Below are positions 36,677 through 45,232 of a stretch of 64,000 nt of DNA, one piece after another. Numbering within the stretch: the stretch's first letter is position 1; each line of letters starts with the position of its first letter. The stretch lies in assembly GCF_013167955.1 (NCBI RefSeq), contig NZ_BLWF01000002.1:124001-188000 (forward strand), in the 5' to 3' direction. Under the pieces are notes generated by a model. It searched no databases and was not told the DNA's origin. It saw only the letters and a program-made list of their open reading frames with translations. The translations under genes and the position numbers were made by a program. Origin of the DNA: Thermanaeromonas sp. C210. Lineage in GTDB: Bacteria > Bacillota > DSM-521 > Neomoorellales > Neomoorellaceae.

Positions 36677-38475
36677 AGCCGGCAATTATACTTCGCGATC
36701 TCTGGTGGCGCTACCCCGCCTTTACTGGGAAGTTAAACCCCTGGGCTCTTCAGGGGGTAGACCTGGAGATTGAAGCGGGCGAGTTTGTGGCCCTTACCGG
36801 GCCCAGCGGTGCGGGCAAGACCACCTTGTGCAGCATCATCGCCGGAATTATACCCCACGCCATCAAGGTGCCCTACGGCCAGGTGAACAACTACTGGCGA
36901 GGCTCCGTGGAGGTCTTAGGGGAACCGGTAACTTACCTGGAAGGTGAGGGTTCTCAAGCCGCCATCCGCGGGCGGGGCGTCCTCTCGCCCCGGGTAGGCC
37001 TCGTTATGCAGGATCCGGAAAACCAATTCCTGCGGATGAGCGTCCTCCATGAGGTGGCCCTGGGGATGCAGATCCTCCAGCTGCCCGCTTCCGAAATCGA
37101 AGCCCGCGCCCGGGAAGCATTAAAAATGGTCAATCTCGAACATTTGTGGCCGCGGGCGTCCCTTACCCACCCGGCCGACCTGTCCGGCGGGCAGAAACAG
37201 CGGGTGGCCCTGGCGTCCTTCCTGGCCATGCGGCCCGAAATCCTGGTTTTAGACGAGCCTACCAGCGACCTGGACCCGGTGGGTAAGAGGGAAGTCATGG
37301 CCGCGGTAAAGAGCCTTAAGGAGCAATACGGCCTTACCGTAATCCTGGTGGAGCATAATCCCGAGGTCATTATGGAGTTTGCCGACCGGGTTATCCTCCT
37401 GGACGAAGGCCGTATTCATTACACCGCTCCGCCGGCCGTTTTTTACAACCGCGTAGACGAATTAGAACGCCACGGCGTTATGGTTCCCGAAGCCATCAGG
37501 GTGCTCCATGCGGCCGGGTGCTCCCTGGAAGACCATGCCCCGGTCACCGTGCAGGGGGCTGCCGCCCGCCTGGCCCCCCGCTTGCAATCCATGCCCGTGC
37601 CCCGTCCCGATCCTCCGCCCCCCAGGGGGGAAGCCGTCATTAGGGTGGAGGAAGTGGAGCAGAGCTACCCCGACGGGACCGTGGCCCTTAAGGGCGTCAC
37701 TCTCCAAATATACCGGGGTGAGTTCCTGGCCTTATTGGGGGCCAACGGCAGCGGCAAGACCACCCTGTCCAAAGTCCTTTGCGGCATATATCCCCTTTCC
37801 AAAGGAAAGGCCGAGGTTTTAGGGCTGGACATACGGTCCAAAAAGGTCCGCTCCCAGCTTCCCCGGTACGTAGGCTATGTGTTTCAAAACCCCGAACACC
37901 AGATTTTCACCCGCAGCGTCTTCGATGACGTAGCTTACGGGTTGCGCCACATGGGACTGCCAGAGGAAGAAATCAAGAGAAGGGTCGCCCGGGCTTTGGA
38001 GATAGTGGGGCTTTCGGAATTGGCGGAAGAGGACCCCCTTTTCCTAGGGAAGGGGCAGAAACAACGGCTGGCGGTGGCCAGTATTGTGGCCATGGAGCCG
38101 GAAATCCTCATTGTGGACGAGCCGACCACGGGCCAGGATTATCGCATGTCCGCCAACATCATGACCCTCCTCCAGGAGCTGAACCTCCAAGGGACCACCT
38201 TAATCGTCATTACCCACGATATGAGTCTGGTGACTACCTACTGCCCCCGCTCGGTGGTTCTCCGGGAAGGCCGGGTTGTTTTCGATGGGGACACCAGGGA
38301 CCTTTTCAGCAGCCCGGATCTGGTGGAAGAGGCCCTGCTCTATCCGCCCCAGGCGGTTCAGCTCACCTGGGAGATACAGAAACTTAAGCCGGAATGGCCG
38401 TCCTTAATAAGCGTAAAAGAGTGGGAACAAGTTTTGAGCAGTGGGGAGGCGAAGCTCAATGAAAACCGGTCATGA
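36673..38475 (+). CDS. Fused double ATPase of the ECF transporter (EcfA-EcfA')
   Basis: 600 residues with two ABC ATPase domains in one chain. Domain 1: Walker A GPSGAGKTT, signature LSGGQKQRVALASFLA, Walker B ILVLDEPTSDLDP. Domain 2: Walker A GANGSGKTT, a non-canonical signature LGKGQKQRLAVASIVA, Walker B ILIVDEPTTGQD. In most Firmicutes the two ATPases are separate proteins. The ATG at 36673 is coupled to the EcfT stop. Its 3' end overlaps the corrinoid-protein gene by 17 bp, so all belong to one operon. Confidence 0.92.
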   Translation: MKPAIILRDLWWRYPAFTGKLNPWALQGVDLEIEAGEFVALTGPSGAGKTTLCSIIAGIIPHAIKVPYGQVNNYWRGSVEVLGEPVTYLEGEGSQAAIRGRGVLSPRVGLVMQDPENQFLRMSVLHEVALGMQILQLPASEIEARAREALKMVNLEHLWPRASLTHPADLSGGQKQRVALASFLAMRPEILVLDEPTSDLDPVGKREVMAAVKSLKEQYGLTVILVEHNPEVIMEFADRVILLDEGRIHYTAPPAVFYNRVDELERHGVMVPEAIRVLHAAGCSLEDHAPVTVQGAAARLAPRLQSMPVPRPDPPPPRGEAVIRVEEVEQSYPDGTVALKGVTLQIYRGEFLALLGANGSGKTTLSKVLCGIYPLSKGKAEVLGLDIRSKKVRSQLPRYVGYVFQNPEHQIFTRSVFDDVAYGLRHMGLPEEEIKRRVARALEIVGLSELAEEDPLFLGKGQKQRLAVASIVAMEPEILIVDEPTTGQDYRMSANIMTLLQELNLQGTTLIVITHDMSLVTTYCPRSVVLREGRVVFDGDTRDLFSSPDLVEEALLYPPQAVQLTWEIQKLKPEWPSLISVKEWEQVLSSGEAKLNENRS

Positions 38476-39127
38476 TCCCATAGAGGCTGCCCGCCAGGCG
38501 GTAATAGACGGCGACAGCCAGGCTGCTCTAAAGGCCGTGCAGGACGGTCTGGCCCAAGAGCTAGATCCGCAGGCAATTCTGGATCAGGGGCTTATTGCCG
38601 GGGCTCAGGTGGTAGGACAAAAGTTCGAGGCCGGCGAGTATTTTCTGGCCGACCTGATGCTGGCCGGTAACGCCTTAAAGGCTGCCCTGGAAATTCTGCA
38701 GCCCGAACTGCAGCGCCAGTGCACTGGTTATCAGTCCCGGGGTAAGGTGCTGATAGCTACGGTAGAAACCGACATCCACGACATCGGCAAAAACATAGTA
38801 AGCTCCATGTTGGTGGCGGCCGGTTTTGAGGTTGTAGACCTGGGGGTGGACGTACCCGCCGGCAAAATCTTAGAGGCCGCCCTCAAGGAGCAGCCTCAAG
38901 TCGTAGCCCTTTCGTCGCTCCTGACCACTTCGCGGCCGTATTTGCGGGATGTTATAAATCTTTTCCAGGAAAAGGGCCAGCGGGAAAACTATCGGATAAT
39001 CATCGGCGGAGCTGCCGTTAATGCCGAATATGCGCGGGAAATAAAGGCCGACGGTTACGCGGAGAATGCCCTGGAAGCCGTTCATTTAGTCCGCCGGCTG
39101 ATAGGAGGCGAATCCCAGGATGCTTAG
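38459..39127 (+). CDS. Corrinoid protein of a methyltransferase system (MtmC/MttC-like)
   Basis: 222-residue methyl carrier. An N-terminal helical cap (about 1-85, LIAGAQVVGQKFEAGEYFLA) precedes a B12-binding Rossmann domain with the base-off motif TDIHDIGKNIV (axial His107), the ALSSLLTTS strand and the IIIGGAAVN loop. It accepts a methyl group from the adjacent MtmB-like enzyme and passes it to a pterin methyltransferase. The ATG at 38459 has GGGGAGG upstream and overlaps the ATPase gene; its end overlaps the next gene by 8 bp. Confidence 0.92.
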   Translation: MKTGHDPIEAARQAVIDGDSQAALKAVQDGLAQELDPQAILDQGLIAGAQVVGQKFEAGEYFLADLMLAGNALKAALEILQPELQRQCTGYQSRGKVLIATVETDIHDIGKNIVSSMLVAAGFEVVDLGVDVPAGKILEAALKEQPQVVALSSLLTTSRPYLRDVINLFQEKGQRENYRIIIGGAAVNAEYAREIKADGYAENALEAVHLVRRLIGGESQDA

Positions 39128-40481
39128 CTTTGTAGAAATAATGGAACGGGCCGAAACAGGGCCTTACATGGCCGAAGCCGATTTCGATCTGCAGCTCGTA
39201 GCCGCAACGGCCCGGCGTCTGGCCCGTGAATACGGCCTGCGCTTCCGGCCGGAAGAAGTAGTACCCGAGGACGAAAAACAGGCTGATGCCCTTTATGCCG
39301 CCGGCCTGGACATGGCCGTGGCCGTAGGCTTGTACTGCCGTTCGACCAGCAGAGTCATGCAGTTCACCAGGGAAGAGATCGAAGGGGCCCTCCATATGGC
39401 CCCCCGGGAAATAACGGTGGGCCAGGGCCGCGACAGCCGCCTCCTTTTCGCCCGGAGGCCGGACGATTCGCGGTATCCGGTGGTCTTCGGCGGCAACGCG
39501 GGCGCCCCCATCCCGGAAGAATTATACCTGGCCACCGTGCTATCTTATGCTCGGGAGCCCCTCATAGACGGCCTGGACCACGGGGCCATTGTGATGGTGG
39601 ACGGCCGGGAGGTACGGACCGGAAGCCCCCTGGAAATCACCGCCACCCGACGGGAGCTGAGTTTCCTGCGTCAGGGTATTACCCGCTGCGGCCGCCCGGG
39701 TATGCCCCTTATCGCCGCCGAAAGCAGCGGTACTTCCCTAGGCGACCTGGCAGTAGCCCACCCCGATTACCTGCGGACCTGCGATATCCACTTGGTGCCT
39801 ATCTTAAGCGAACTTAAAACGGATTACCACAACCTGGCCAAGGTGGCCAATTTCGTGGAATACGGGGGATATAACGGCAACCTGCCCAACCCCATGGTAG
39901 GCGGTTACGCCGGAGGACCGGAAGCCACGGCCGTGGCTACCATGGCCGCCTTCATGCTGGGAGTCCTGGTTAACCAGGCCCACCTCCACCTCTGCCACCC
40001 CGTCCACATCCGTTACACCTCCACCAGCACCCCTGAAGTCATGTGGGTCATCAATCTGGTCGGCCGCGCCTTTGCCCGCCACAGTCCCCTCATTCTCCTG
40101 GGCGACATCTTCGCCACTAACGGCGCGGGCACGGAAGAGCTTCTGTGGGAGGTGGCGGCCAACGCCATTGCCAATGTAAAGGGCGGTATGCACCTTTTAG
40201 GCGTAGCGGCTACCAACGGTAAGACCCATAACGCCAGCGGCCTGGAGACCCGCCTGATGGCCGAAGTCGGACGGGCCGTGGTGGACAAGGGCTTAACCTA
40301 CGGCCAGGCCAACGAACTTATCTCCCGGCTGCTGCCCCTCTACCAGCATACCTTCGCCCAACCCCTCTTCGGCCGGCCCTTCAATGAAGTCTACGATTTG
40401 GTTCGCATAGAGCCGGTGGAGGAATGGCGGAGGACTTACGAAGAAGTGAAAGAAAAGCTGGCCGCCATGGGGCTGTTCTAA
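39120..40481 (+). CDS. MtmB-like amine:corrinoid methyltransferase without pyrrolysine
   Basis: 453 residues resembling methanogen monomethylamine methyltransferase MtmB from end to end: MERAETGPYMAEADFDLQLV, CGRPGMPLIAAESSG, LVPILSELKTDYHNLAKVAN, PMVGGYAGGPEATAVATMAA, HPVHIRYTSTSTPEV and LETRLMAEVGRAVV. MtmB of methanogens needs pyrrolysine encoded by an in-frame UAG; here the frame runs through with no UAG. By analogy with pyrrolysine-free MttB relatives that demethylate glycine betaine, carnitine or proline betaine, it should move a methyl group from an unknown substrate to the preceding corrinoid protein. ATG start behind GGAGG, overlapping the corrinoid gene. Confidence 0.82.
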   Translation: MLSFVEIMERAETGPYMAEADFDLQLVAATARRLAREYGLRFRPEEVVPEDEKQADALYAAGLDMAVAVGLYCRSTSRVMQFTREEIEGALHMAPREITVGQGRDSRLLFARRPDDSRYPVVFGGNAGAPIPEELYLATVLSYAREPLIDGLDHGAIVMVDGREVRTGSPLEITATRRELSFLRQGITRCGRPGMPLIAAESSGTSLGDLAVAHPDYLRTCDIHLVPILSELKTDYHNLAKVANFVEYGGYNGNLPNPMVGGYAGGPEATAVATMAAFMLGVLVNQAHLHLCHPVHIRYTSTSTPEVMWVINLVGRAFARHSPLILLGDIFATNGAGTEELLWEVAANAIANVKGGMHLLGVAATNGKTHNASGLETRLMAEVGRAVVDKGLTYGQANELISRLLPLYQHTFAQPLFGRPFNEVYDLVRIEPVEEWRRTYEEVKEKLAAMGLF

Positions 40482-40518
40482 GTTTTGTAGAGTTTGCCCT
40501 AACGGGAGGTTTTCCTGC

Positions 40519-41394
40519 GTGTCACGCTACAACCTGCACCAGACTACCGTACCATCCGCCTCAACCGGGCCGGCCGGCCACCGGCCCACGGTGATGATAG
40601 GTAGCATTTTCTTCCGGGGCCAAAGGCTCGTGCTCGACGCAGAACAAGGCCTCTTCGACGCCCGGGCAGCCCGCGACCTCCTCCAGCAGGAGGAGGAGCT
40701 CGCCCGGACCTACTCCCTGCCGCGCATTATCGATGTTATCGGAGAAACCCCCCTGGCCTTGCGCAGGTACTTGGATTTTGTCGCCGAAAACTCCCAGGAG
40801 CCCCTCATGCTGGATGCCGTGAACCGGCCCGTAAGGATGCAGGTGCTGAAGGAACTGAAGGGGTCTCCTTTGATCCAGCGGATCATTTATAATTCTTTAG
40901 ATGAGCGTATGACCGAGGAGGAGCTAGCTCTCCTGGAGGAGTGCGGCGTCCGGAGGGTGGTGGTTCTAGCCCTGGGCAACACAGCCGTGCGGCCCCGGGA
41001 CCGCCTGGATCTCCTGGATGGCCCCAACGGGCTACTGGCCAAACTCCAGGCCCGCGGTTTCGATATAATGATCGATGCCGGCGTCCTCGACCTTACCAGC
41101 ATCGGCTGGGCGGCCCTGACCATAGCCCGGGCCAAGGAAAGGTGGAATCTACCCGTGGGGTGTGCACCCTGCAACGGCTTTTATCTCTGGATGCGAGAGA
41201 ACCGGCCTTCAGAGGCGGTACGCATAGCCACGGCCACAGCCGCCCTAACCCTACCCCTGGCCTGGGGGGCGGATTTTCTCTTCTACGGCTCCCTGGCCAA
41301 TGCGCCCTGGGTGTATCCTGCCGTCCAGGCCGCCGGCAGCATGTTGGCTTATGCCGACAGAGAGATGACCCGGGAGAAACGAAGGGCCTTTTGA
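40519..41394 (+). CDS. MtrH-family methyltransferase (corrinoid to tetrahydrofolate)
   Basis: 291-residue TIM-barrel protein of the MtrH family. In acetogens and related anaerobes such proteins (MtgA type) move the methyl group from the corrinoid protein to tetrahydrofolate. Seen: MIGSIFFRGQRLVLDAEQGL, PRIIDVIGETPLALRRYL, EPLMLDAVNRPVRMQVLKEL, DIMIDAGVLDLTSIGWAALT and PVGCAPCNGFYLWM. The GTG at 40519 follows GGGAGG. Last gene of the ECF/methyltransferase operon, ended by a bidirectional terminator. It completes the route from the external methyl donor to the Wood-Ljungdahl pool. Confidence 0.88.
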   Translation: MSRYNLHQTTVPSASTGPAGHRPTVMIGSIFFRGQRLVLDAEQGLFDARAARDLLQQEEELARTYSLPRIIDVIGETPLALRRYLDFVAENSQEPLMLDAVNRPVRMQVLKELKGSPLIQRIIYNSLDERMTEEELALLEECGVRRVVVLALGNTAVRPRDRLDLLDGPNGLLAKLQARGFDIMIDAGVLDLTSIGWAALTIARAKERWNLPVGCAPCNGFYLWMRENRPSEAVRIATATAALTLPLAWGADFLFYGSLANAPWVYPAVQAAGSMLAYADREMTREKRRAF

Positions 41395-41477
41395 CGAAGC
41401 GCCGGGGGGCCTCGCCCCCTGCCGGGAGGCGAAGGAGCCTGCCGCGGCCGGGGAGAATTCGCTCCTAAGGCCGAAGG

Positions 41478-41513
41478 GGGCTAAAAGGCCGGTTTGCTCC
41501 CGGCCTTTAGCCC
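41478..41513. terminator. Bidirectional terminator
   Basis: GGGCTAAAAGGCCGG pairs with CCGGCCTTTAGCCC around a 7-nt loop. It closes the methyltransferase operon and overlaps the last codons of the convergent thioredoxin-like gene. Confidence 0.8.
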
Positions 41514-41749
41514 ATTTCCTCTTCTATCCACTTCTTGATCTCGGCTTTATCCGGCACCCGGCCGGAAACCTTGACCTTGCCGTTGATTACCAGCCCCGGG
41601 GTCATCACGACCCCGTAGTCAAGTATTTTGTTGATGTCCGTGACCTTTTCCACGTCCGCCGCCACCCCCATTTCGGCCAAGGCGTTAATGACGTTCCTCT
41701 CCAGCGCATTACAGCGGGCGCACCCCGTGCCCAAAACTTTAATTTCCAT
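41507..41749 (-). CDS. Small thioredoxin-like redox protein
   Basis: 80-residue glutaredoxin/thioredoxin-fold protein of the small redox-active-disulfide group. The active site is GTGCARCNALE (CxxC near residue 10), with the cis-proline block VVMTPGLVINGKV. Such proteins accompany DUF318-type permeases and ArsR regulators. Third gene of the arsR-permease-thioredoxin operon. It may reduce the transported species or the permease. Confidence 0.87.
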   Translation of the reverse strand: MEIKVLGTGCARCNALERNVINALAEMGVAADVEKVTDINKILDYGVVMTPGLVINGKVKVSGRVPDKAEIKKWIEEEMG

Positions 41750-41817
41750 TTACGGTCTCCCCTTTCTCTATAAAGTGTATGAGGCTCTCGCCAGCGGCCT
41801 AAAAGGAGTTTTCCCCT

Positions 41818-42987
41818 TCAACTAACCAGGGCTCCATACAAGGTTCCCGTCAGGGTGGACATTATGACCACCAGGATAACATAGACCAAGGTCTTCTTGA
41901 AGCCCAGGACGCTGTTGATGACCAGCATACTGGGAAGGCTCAAAGCCGGACCCGCCAGGAGAAGGGCCAAGGCGGGTCCCTGGCCCATGCCGGAACCCAG
42001 AAGCCCCTGGACGATGGGCACCTCCGTCAGGGTAGCAAAGTACATGAAGACGCCGAAGATAGAAGCCGCGAAATTGGCCAGAAGCCCGTTGCCTCCCACC
42101 ACCATGGATATATACTCGGCCGGGATTATCCCCGCATCCACACCGGGTCTCCCCATGAGGAATCCGGCCGCCAGTACCCCTCCGAAGAGGAGGGGTAAAA
42201 TCTTAAGGCTGAAATCCAGGGTAGAATCCACCCACGCCTTTAGTTCTTCCCGCGTAAACCAGGCCCGCAATACCAGGGCGAGGGCGATAACGAGCCCGGC
42301 GACCAGATACCACTTAATGCTGTAGACGCCGTACCAGAAACCCGCCTTCTCCGCAGGTTGACCCCAGGCGGCAAAGACAAGAATCAAGATCAAAAGAAGG
42401 AAAAACAGCACGGTCTGACCTAAGGTCCGCCCGGTTTCCCCTCCTTCCGGCATTACCAACCATTTAGCCCTCTCCTGCTCTTCTCCTCTAAAGAGTAAGG
42501 CCATGCTGAGGCCTATAATCACCGAAAACATGACCGCTCCCAAGGCCCGGGCCAGTCCCATTTGCCATCCTAGAACCCGGGCCGAAAGGATAATGGCCAA
42601 AACGTTTATTGCTGGGCCGGAATAAAGAAAAGCTATGGCCGGTCCTAAGCCTGCTCCCCGTTTGTATATGCCCATGAACAAGGGTAGGACAGTGCAAGAG
42701 CACACGGCGAGAACGGCCCCGGAAACAGCCCCTATCCCATAGGCCGCGGCCTTAGGGCTATCCGGTCCGAAATACTTCATCACGGACTGGGAGGAAAGAA
42801 AATTGCTCATGGCCCCAGCGATAAACAGGGCGGGAATCAGGCAGAACAGGACGTGTTCCCGGGCGTAATCGTGGAGCATGTAGAGAGCTTCTAAAATAGC
42901 CCCCTGTATCCTGGGGTGGTGGAAGGGTAGAAAATAGGCGGCCAGGAATACGGCTGCCACGAGCATCAATTTGCCTTGTCTTCCCAT
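41818..42987 (-). CDS. Permease of the ArsP/DUF318 family
   Basis: About 389 residues with ten or so membrane spans. The family-defining double motif appears as SGAVLAVCSCTVLPLFMGIY (first half) and the second-half ATLTEVPIVQGLLGSGMGQGPALALLLAGPALSLPSML region. Relatives export trivalent organoarsenicals or act as uncharacterised metal/metalloid permeases. Start uncertain: ATG at 42987 (12 bp after GGAG) or 42999, which abuts that site. Behind an ArsR regulator, so probably induced by a metal or metalloid; the substrate is not known. Confidence 0.85.
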   Translation of the reverse strand: MGRQGKLMLVAAVFLAAYFLPFHHPRIQGAILEALYMLHDYAREHVLFCLIPALFIAGAMSNFLSSQSVMKYFGPDSPKAAAYGIGAVSGAVLAVCSCTVLPLFMGIYKRGAGLGPAIAFLYSGPAINVLAIILSARVLGWQMGLARALGAVMFSVIIGLSMALLFRGEEQERAKWLVMPEGGETGRTLGQTVLFFLLLILILVFAAWGQPAEKAGFWYGVYSIKWYLVAGLVIALALVLRAWFTREELKAWVDSTLDFSLKILPLLFGGVLAAGFLMGRPGVDAGIIPAEYISMVVGGNGLLANFAASIFGVFMYFATLTEVPIVQGLLGSGMGQGPALALLLAGPALSLPSMLVINSVLGFKKTLVYVILVVIMSTLTGTLYGALVS

Positions 42988-43050
42988 GGAACTGCGCATC
43001 TCCTTCTCAAAACCGGGCTGGTTGCAGTGCCTGCCGGGTGTTGTTCGCCC

Positions 43051-43419
43051 TTACATTTCCCTTACGCCCGGGCAGGAATCCAGCACTTTCCCGTCGGCAA
43101 CGAGGTTTTGATACCGCTCCCACTCTTCTTTCATGGAGGGGATATCCTTGGGGGGTGTGGCCAAAAATCCCTCTAATTCCCTCTGCCATCCGGCCAACAC
43201 TGCTCTATTTAACCGGTAGCGGACCCGCTGCCCTTCTTTCTTTTCTTCCGCCAATCCCACAGCCTTCAACCTTCTAAGGTGCTGGGAGACGGTGGGTTGG
43301 GCCATATTCATAACTGCTACCAGTTCACACACATACATATCTCTCTCCAAGAGAAATTTAATGATTTTCATGCGGGTGGGATCCGCCAAAACCTTGAGGC
43401 ATTCAATTAATCCTTCCAT
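43051..43419 (-). CDS. ArsR-family metalloregulator
   Basis: 122-residue winged-helix repressor. The HTH reads MYVCELVAVMNMAQPTVSQHL and the wing KKEGQRVRYRLN. A Cys in the recognition region (YVCELV) resembles the ELCVCDL metal-binding helix of ArsR, though only one Cys is present there; a second Cys lies near the C-terminus (DSCPG). The ATG at 43419 follows GGAGGTG. First gene of the operon with the permease and thioredoxin, probably autorepressing through the AT-rich site downstream of its promoter. Confidence 0.9.
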   Translation of the reverse strand: MEGLIECLKVLADPTRMKIIKFLLERDMYVCELVAVMNMAQPTVSQHLRRLKAVGLAEEKKEGQRVRYRLNRAVLAGWQRELEGFLATPPKDIPSMKEEWERYQNLVADGKVLDSCPGVREM

Positions 43420-43460
43420 AATTTTCACCTCCTGCAACCGGCGGCGTGAAAATCGAGGTC

Positions 43461-43522
43461 GGTTTCTATATTTGTATATTTCTATGTAACTATATAATAG
43501 CCCAAGGTTTACTTCGCGTCAA
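43461..43522 (-). promoter_or_regulatory. Promoter and operator region of the arsR operon
   Basis: On the minus strand TTGACG (43517-43522), a 17-bp spacer and TATTAT (43494-43499) form a good sigma-A promoter. Just downstream lies AT-rich imperfect dyad sequence, ATATACAAATATAG, a plausible ArsR operator placed to block transcription. Confidence 0.65.
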
Positions 43523-43593
43523 CTACATTCCTAGGAACTCCCACTAGGCGATCACCGGAGGAAACAAGCTTCTCCCATATTGTCTCTACCGAA

Positions 43594-44043
43594 TTATCTT
43601 GCCAAGTGACCTATGCCTGCATTGGAGTCTCTTTTGGGCATTTTTACCTGGACCGGCCGGCAGCGGTAGCGGCCGCTCACCGCTTCCAGGCAGAGGCAGG
43701 CGATCATCTGCGGTGTGCCGGAGGAGATATTTAAAAGTATTTCCGCCTCCGGGTGGCGAGCGGCAATCTCTCCCAACGACCTTTTCATGATCTCGTTAAA
43801 AGCGTCAAAATCGCTAGCGTCTTCTATGCCCGTGTATATCTTTTCCACGCGGCAGTTGGGCGATATGAGCTTTATGAGCCGGCCATAGATGTCATGCTCG
43901 CGGTCCCTCTCTTCAAAGCGCTTATTAATAAAAAGTTATACTGTCTTGGGCTGGTAATACCTGACAATATGGAGCACAGAGCCGTCGAAATCGTACCTTA
44001 CAGGATCAGTATCGCCTATCGGAGCAAATAGGACGCGCTCCAA
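43594..44043 (-). pseudogene. csm6: Truncated, stop-interrupted csm6 (CARF domain only)
   Basis: From a TTG at 44043 behind GGAGGG the frame reads ERVLFAPIGDTDPVRYDFDG, then SVLHIVRYYQPKTV and an in-frame TAA (43936-43938, codon 36). After the stop it resumes LFINKRFEERDREHDIYGRL and ends with the CARF hallmark ILLNISSGTPQMIACLCLEA and RPVQVKMPKRDSN. This is the cyclic-oligoadenylate-sensing domain of type III CRISPR ribonuclease Csm6. The HEPN nuclease half is missing: after about 150 codons the frame stops in unrelated sequence. The TAA could have arisen from a Tyr codon. Not functional. Confidence 0.82.
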
Positions 44044-44283
44044 CCTCTATCCCTCCCCGTCCTAGAGCGGTTTTTATCCGGGGAAGCCTCAGCTCAGCTA
44101 GTTCTATCTTAAATTTGTTGAGGATTAACTCTACCTGGAACTACTTTCCTCCTCAGACTTAATTGCCAGGAGATGCCAGAAAACTCCATGCCGCTCTTCT
44201 TCATTGAGCTTGCCCTTATTCCCTTTATTCCGACACTTTTTCCTCGGCACCCGCTCCCTTTACCGCGCGCTTGACGGCCCTGT

Positions 44284-44535
44284 CTAGCTCTTCCCTTCTT
44301 TGCCGGTGGAGGCCTTGATAACTGCGATTAGGAAACCGATTCCCAGGCCGAATACCAGCAGTCCCACAAGGTAAGCAAGCCAAGTATCAATACGTAAAAG
44401 CCTATTGCCAACATAGGAAAGCCCGCTGCCCAACACGATGAAAACTATTATCGTCAAGCAGATCCGCACCGCTCGCCGCCTGGCTATTTGCCTTGCCCCT
44501 GCGCCAGCTTTGCCTATCTGCACGGGCACCAGCAT
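44284..44535 (-). CDS. Small two-helix membrane protein, unknown
   Basis: 83 residues with two predicted membrane helices, VRICLTIIVFIVLGSGLSYV and WLAYLVGLLVFGLGIGFLIA. The layout is similar to AtpZ/AtpI-like accessory proteins, but no diagnostic residue supports that name and no ATP synthase gene is near. An excellent ribosome site (GGAGGTAG before the ATG) argues that it is translated. It stands alone in a decayed region. Confidence 0.55.
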   Translation of the reverse strand: MLVPVQIGKAGAGARQIARRRAVRICLTIIVFIVLGSGLSYVGNRLLRIDTWLAYLVGLLVFGLGIGFLIAVIKASTGKEGKS

Positions 44536-45017
44536 CTACCTCCATAAACCGTGCTTCGTAGCCCGGTAATGCTGAATATTCAAAATACCAGCTAACCGCC
44601 CCGTTAGCCGCCTACGTCCCGCTCTGGCCCCAACCCGGTGATTCCTGGCGTACCCGGCCCTATAGCACAAGGCGCTACAGCTTAGGTGATCACCATACTT
44701 TGCGCGCCACTTCGAGGGCGCGGCCGCCTAACTTGTACCCCGGGATGATAGCTCAACAGTAAATTGCTGGGCCCTTATTAAATTAAAGCCCTGCCCTTGT
44801 TAAGCCCCTCGCCCTGGGTCGTTAAAGGTGAGGTTACCCCTTAATGATTAATTATTCTACTATTTCCTTAATATTCCTGCCCCGCAGAAGCTTAAAACCC
44901 GCGGGTGTTTTATTCCCGGAGCTTTATGAGGTACACATTGTAGCCCCGCCGCCTTAGTTCATTCGCCAGGGCCTCGGAGCTCTCTCGTTGGGGCAGGGGG
45001 GACCGCCCCGCTGTCAA
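44536..45017. other. Degenerate intergenic region with one terminator-like hairpin
   Basis: No intact gene is seen. A run of about 30 minus-strand codons ending at 44910 (ESSEALANELRRRGYNVYLI) resembles the end of a SPOR-like repeat, without a start. A hairpin at about 44893-44910 (AAAACCC with GGGTGTTTT) could terminate it. The rest looks like decayed accessory DNA. Confidence 0.4.
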
Positions 45018-45180
45018 ATACGAAAGGACTAGCACTCGGGTCAAAACGGAAATCAATGAGCCCGCTTGACCGTCTCCTGCTAGCGTTTCCGTCCCCTATT
45101 AGTCGGGTCAAAACTGCTAAACGCCAAACGGGCTAAGTTGTTTGAGATCTGTTTCCGTCCCCTATTAGTCGGGTCAAAAC
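45018..45180. CRISPR. CRISPR remnant: two intact and one degenerate repeat
   Basis: Two identical 30-nt repeats (45085-45114 and 45151-45180) begin GTTTCCGTCC and end GGGTCAAAAC, separated by a 36-nt spacer. A third copy at 45018-45047 keeps only its last 12 bases exact, with a 37-nt spacer to the next repeat. The degenerate copy marks the trailer end, so the array ran from the right. No adaptation or effector gene is intact nearby; the csm6 fragment is 1 kb away. Confidence 0.85.
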
Positions 45181-45232
45181 CATTGCGAATCTATCGGGGC
45201 GCAAGGGCTTGCGGGTACTGGAGCAAACTTTT

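Noticed and set aside
39120-40481. Pyrrolysine-containing MtmB
   Set aside because: No in-frame UAG occurs anywhere in the gene.
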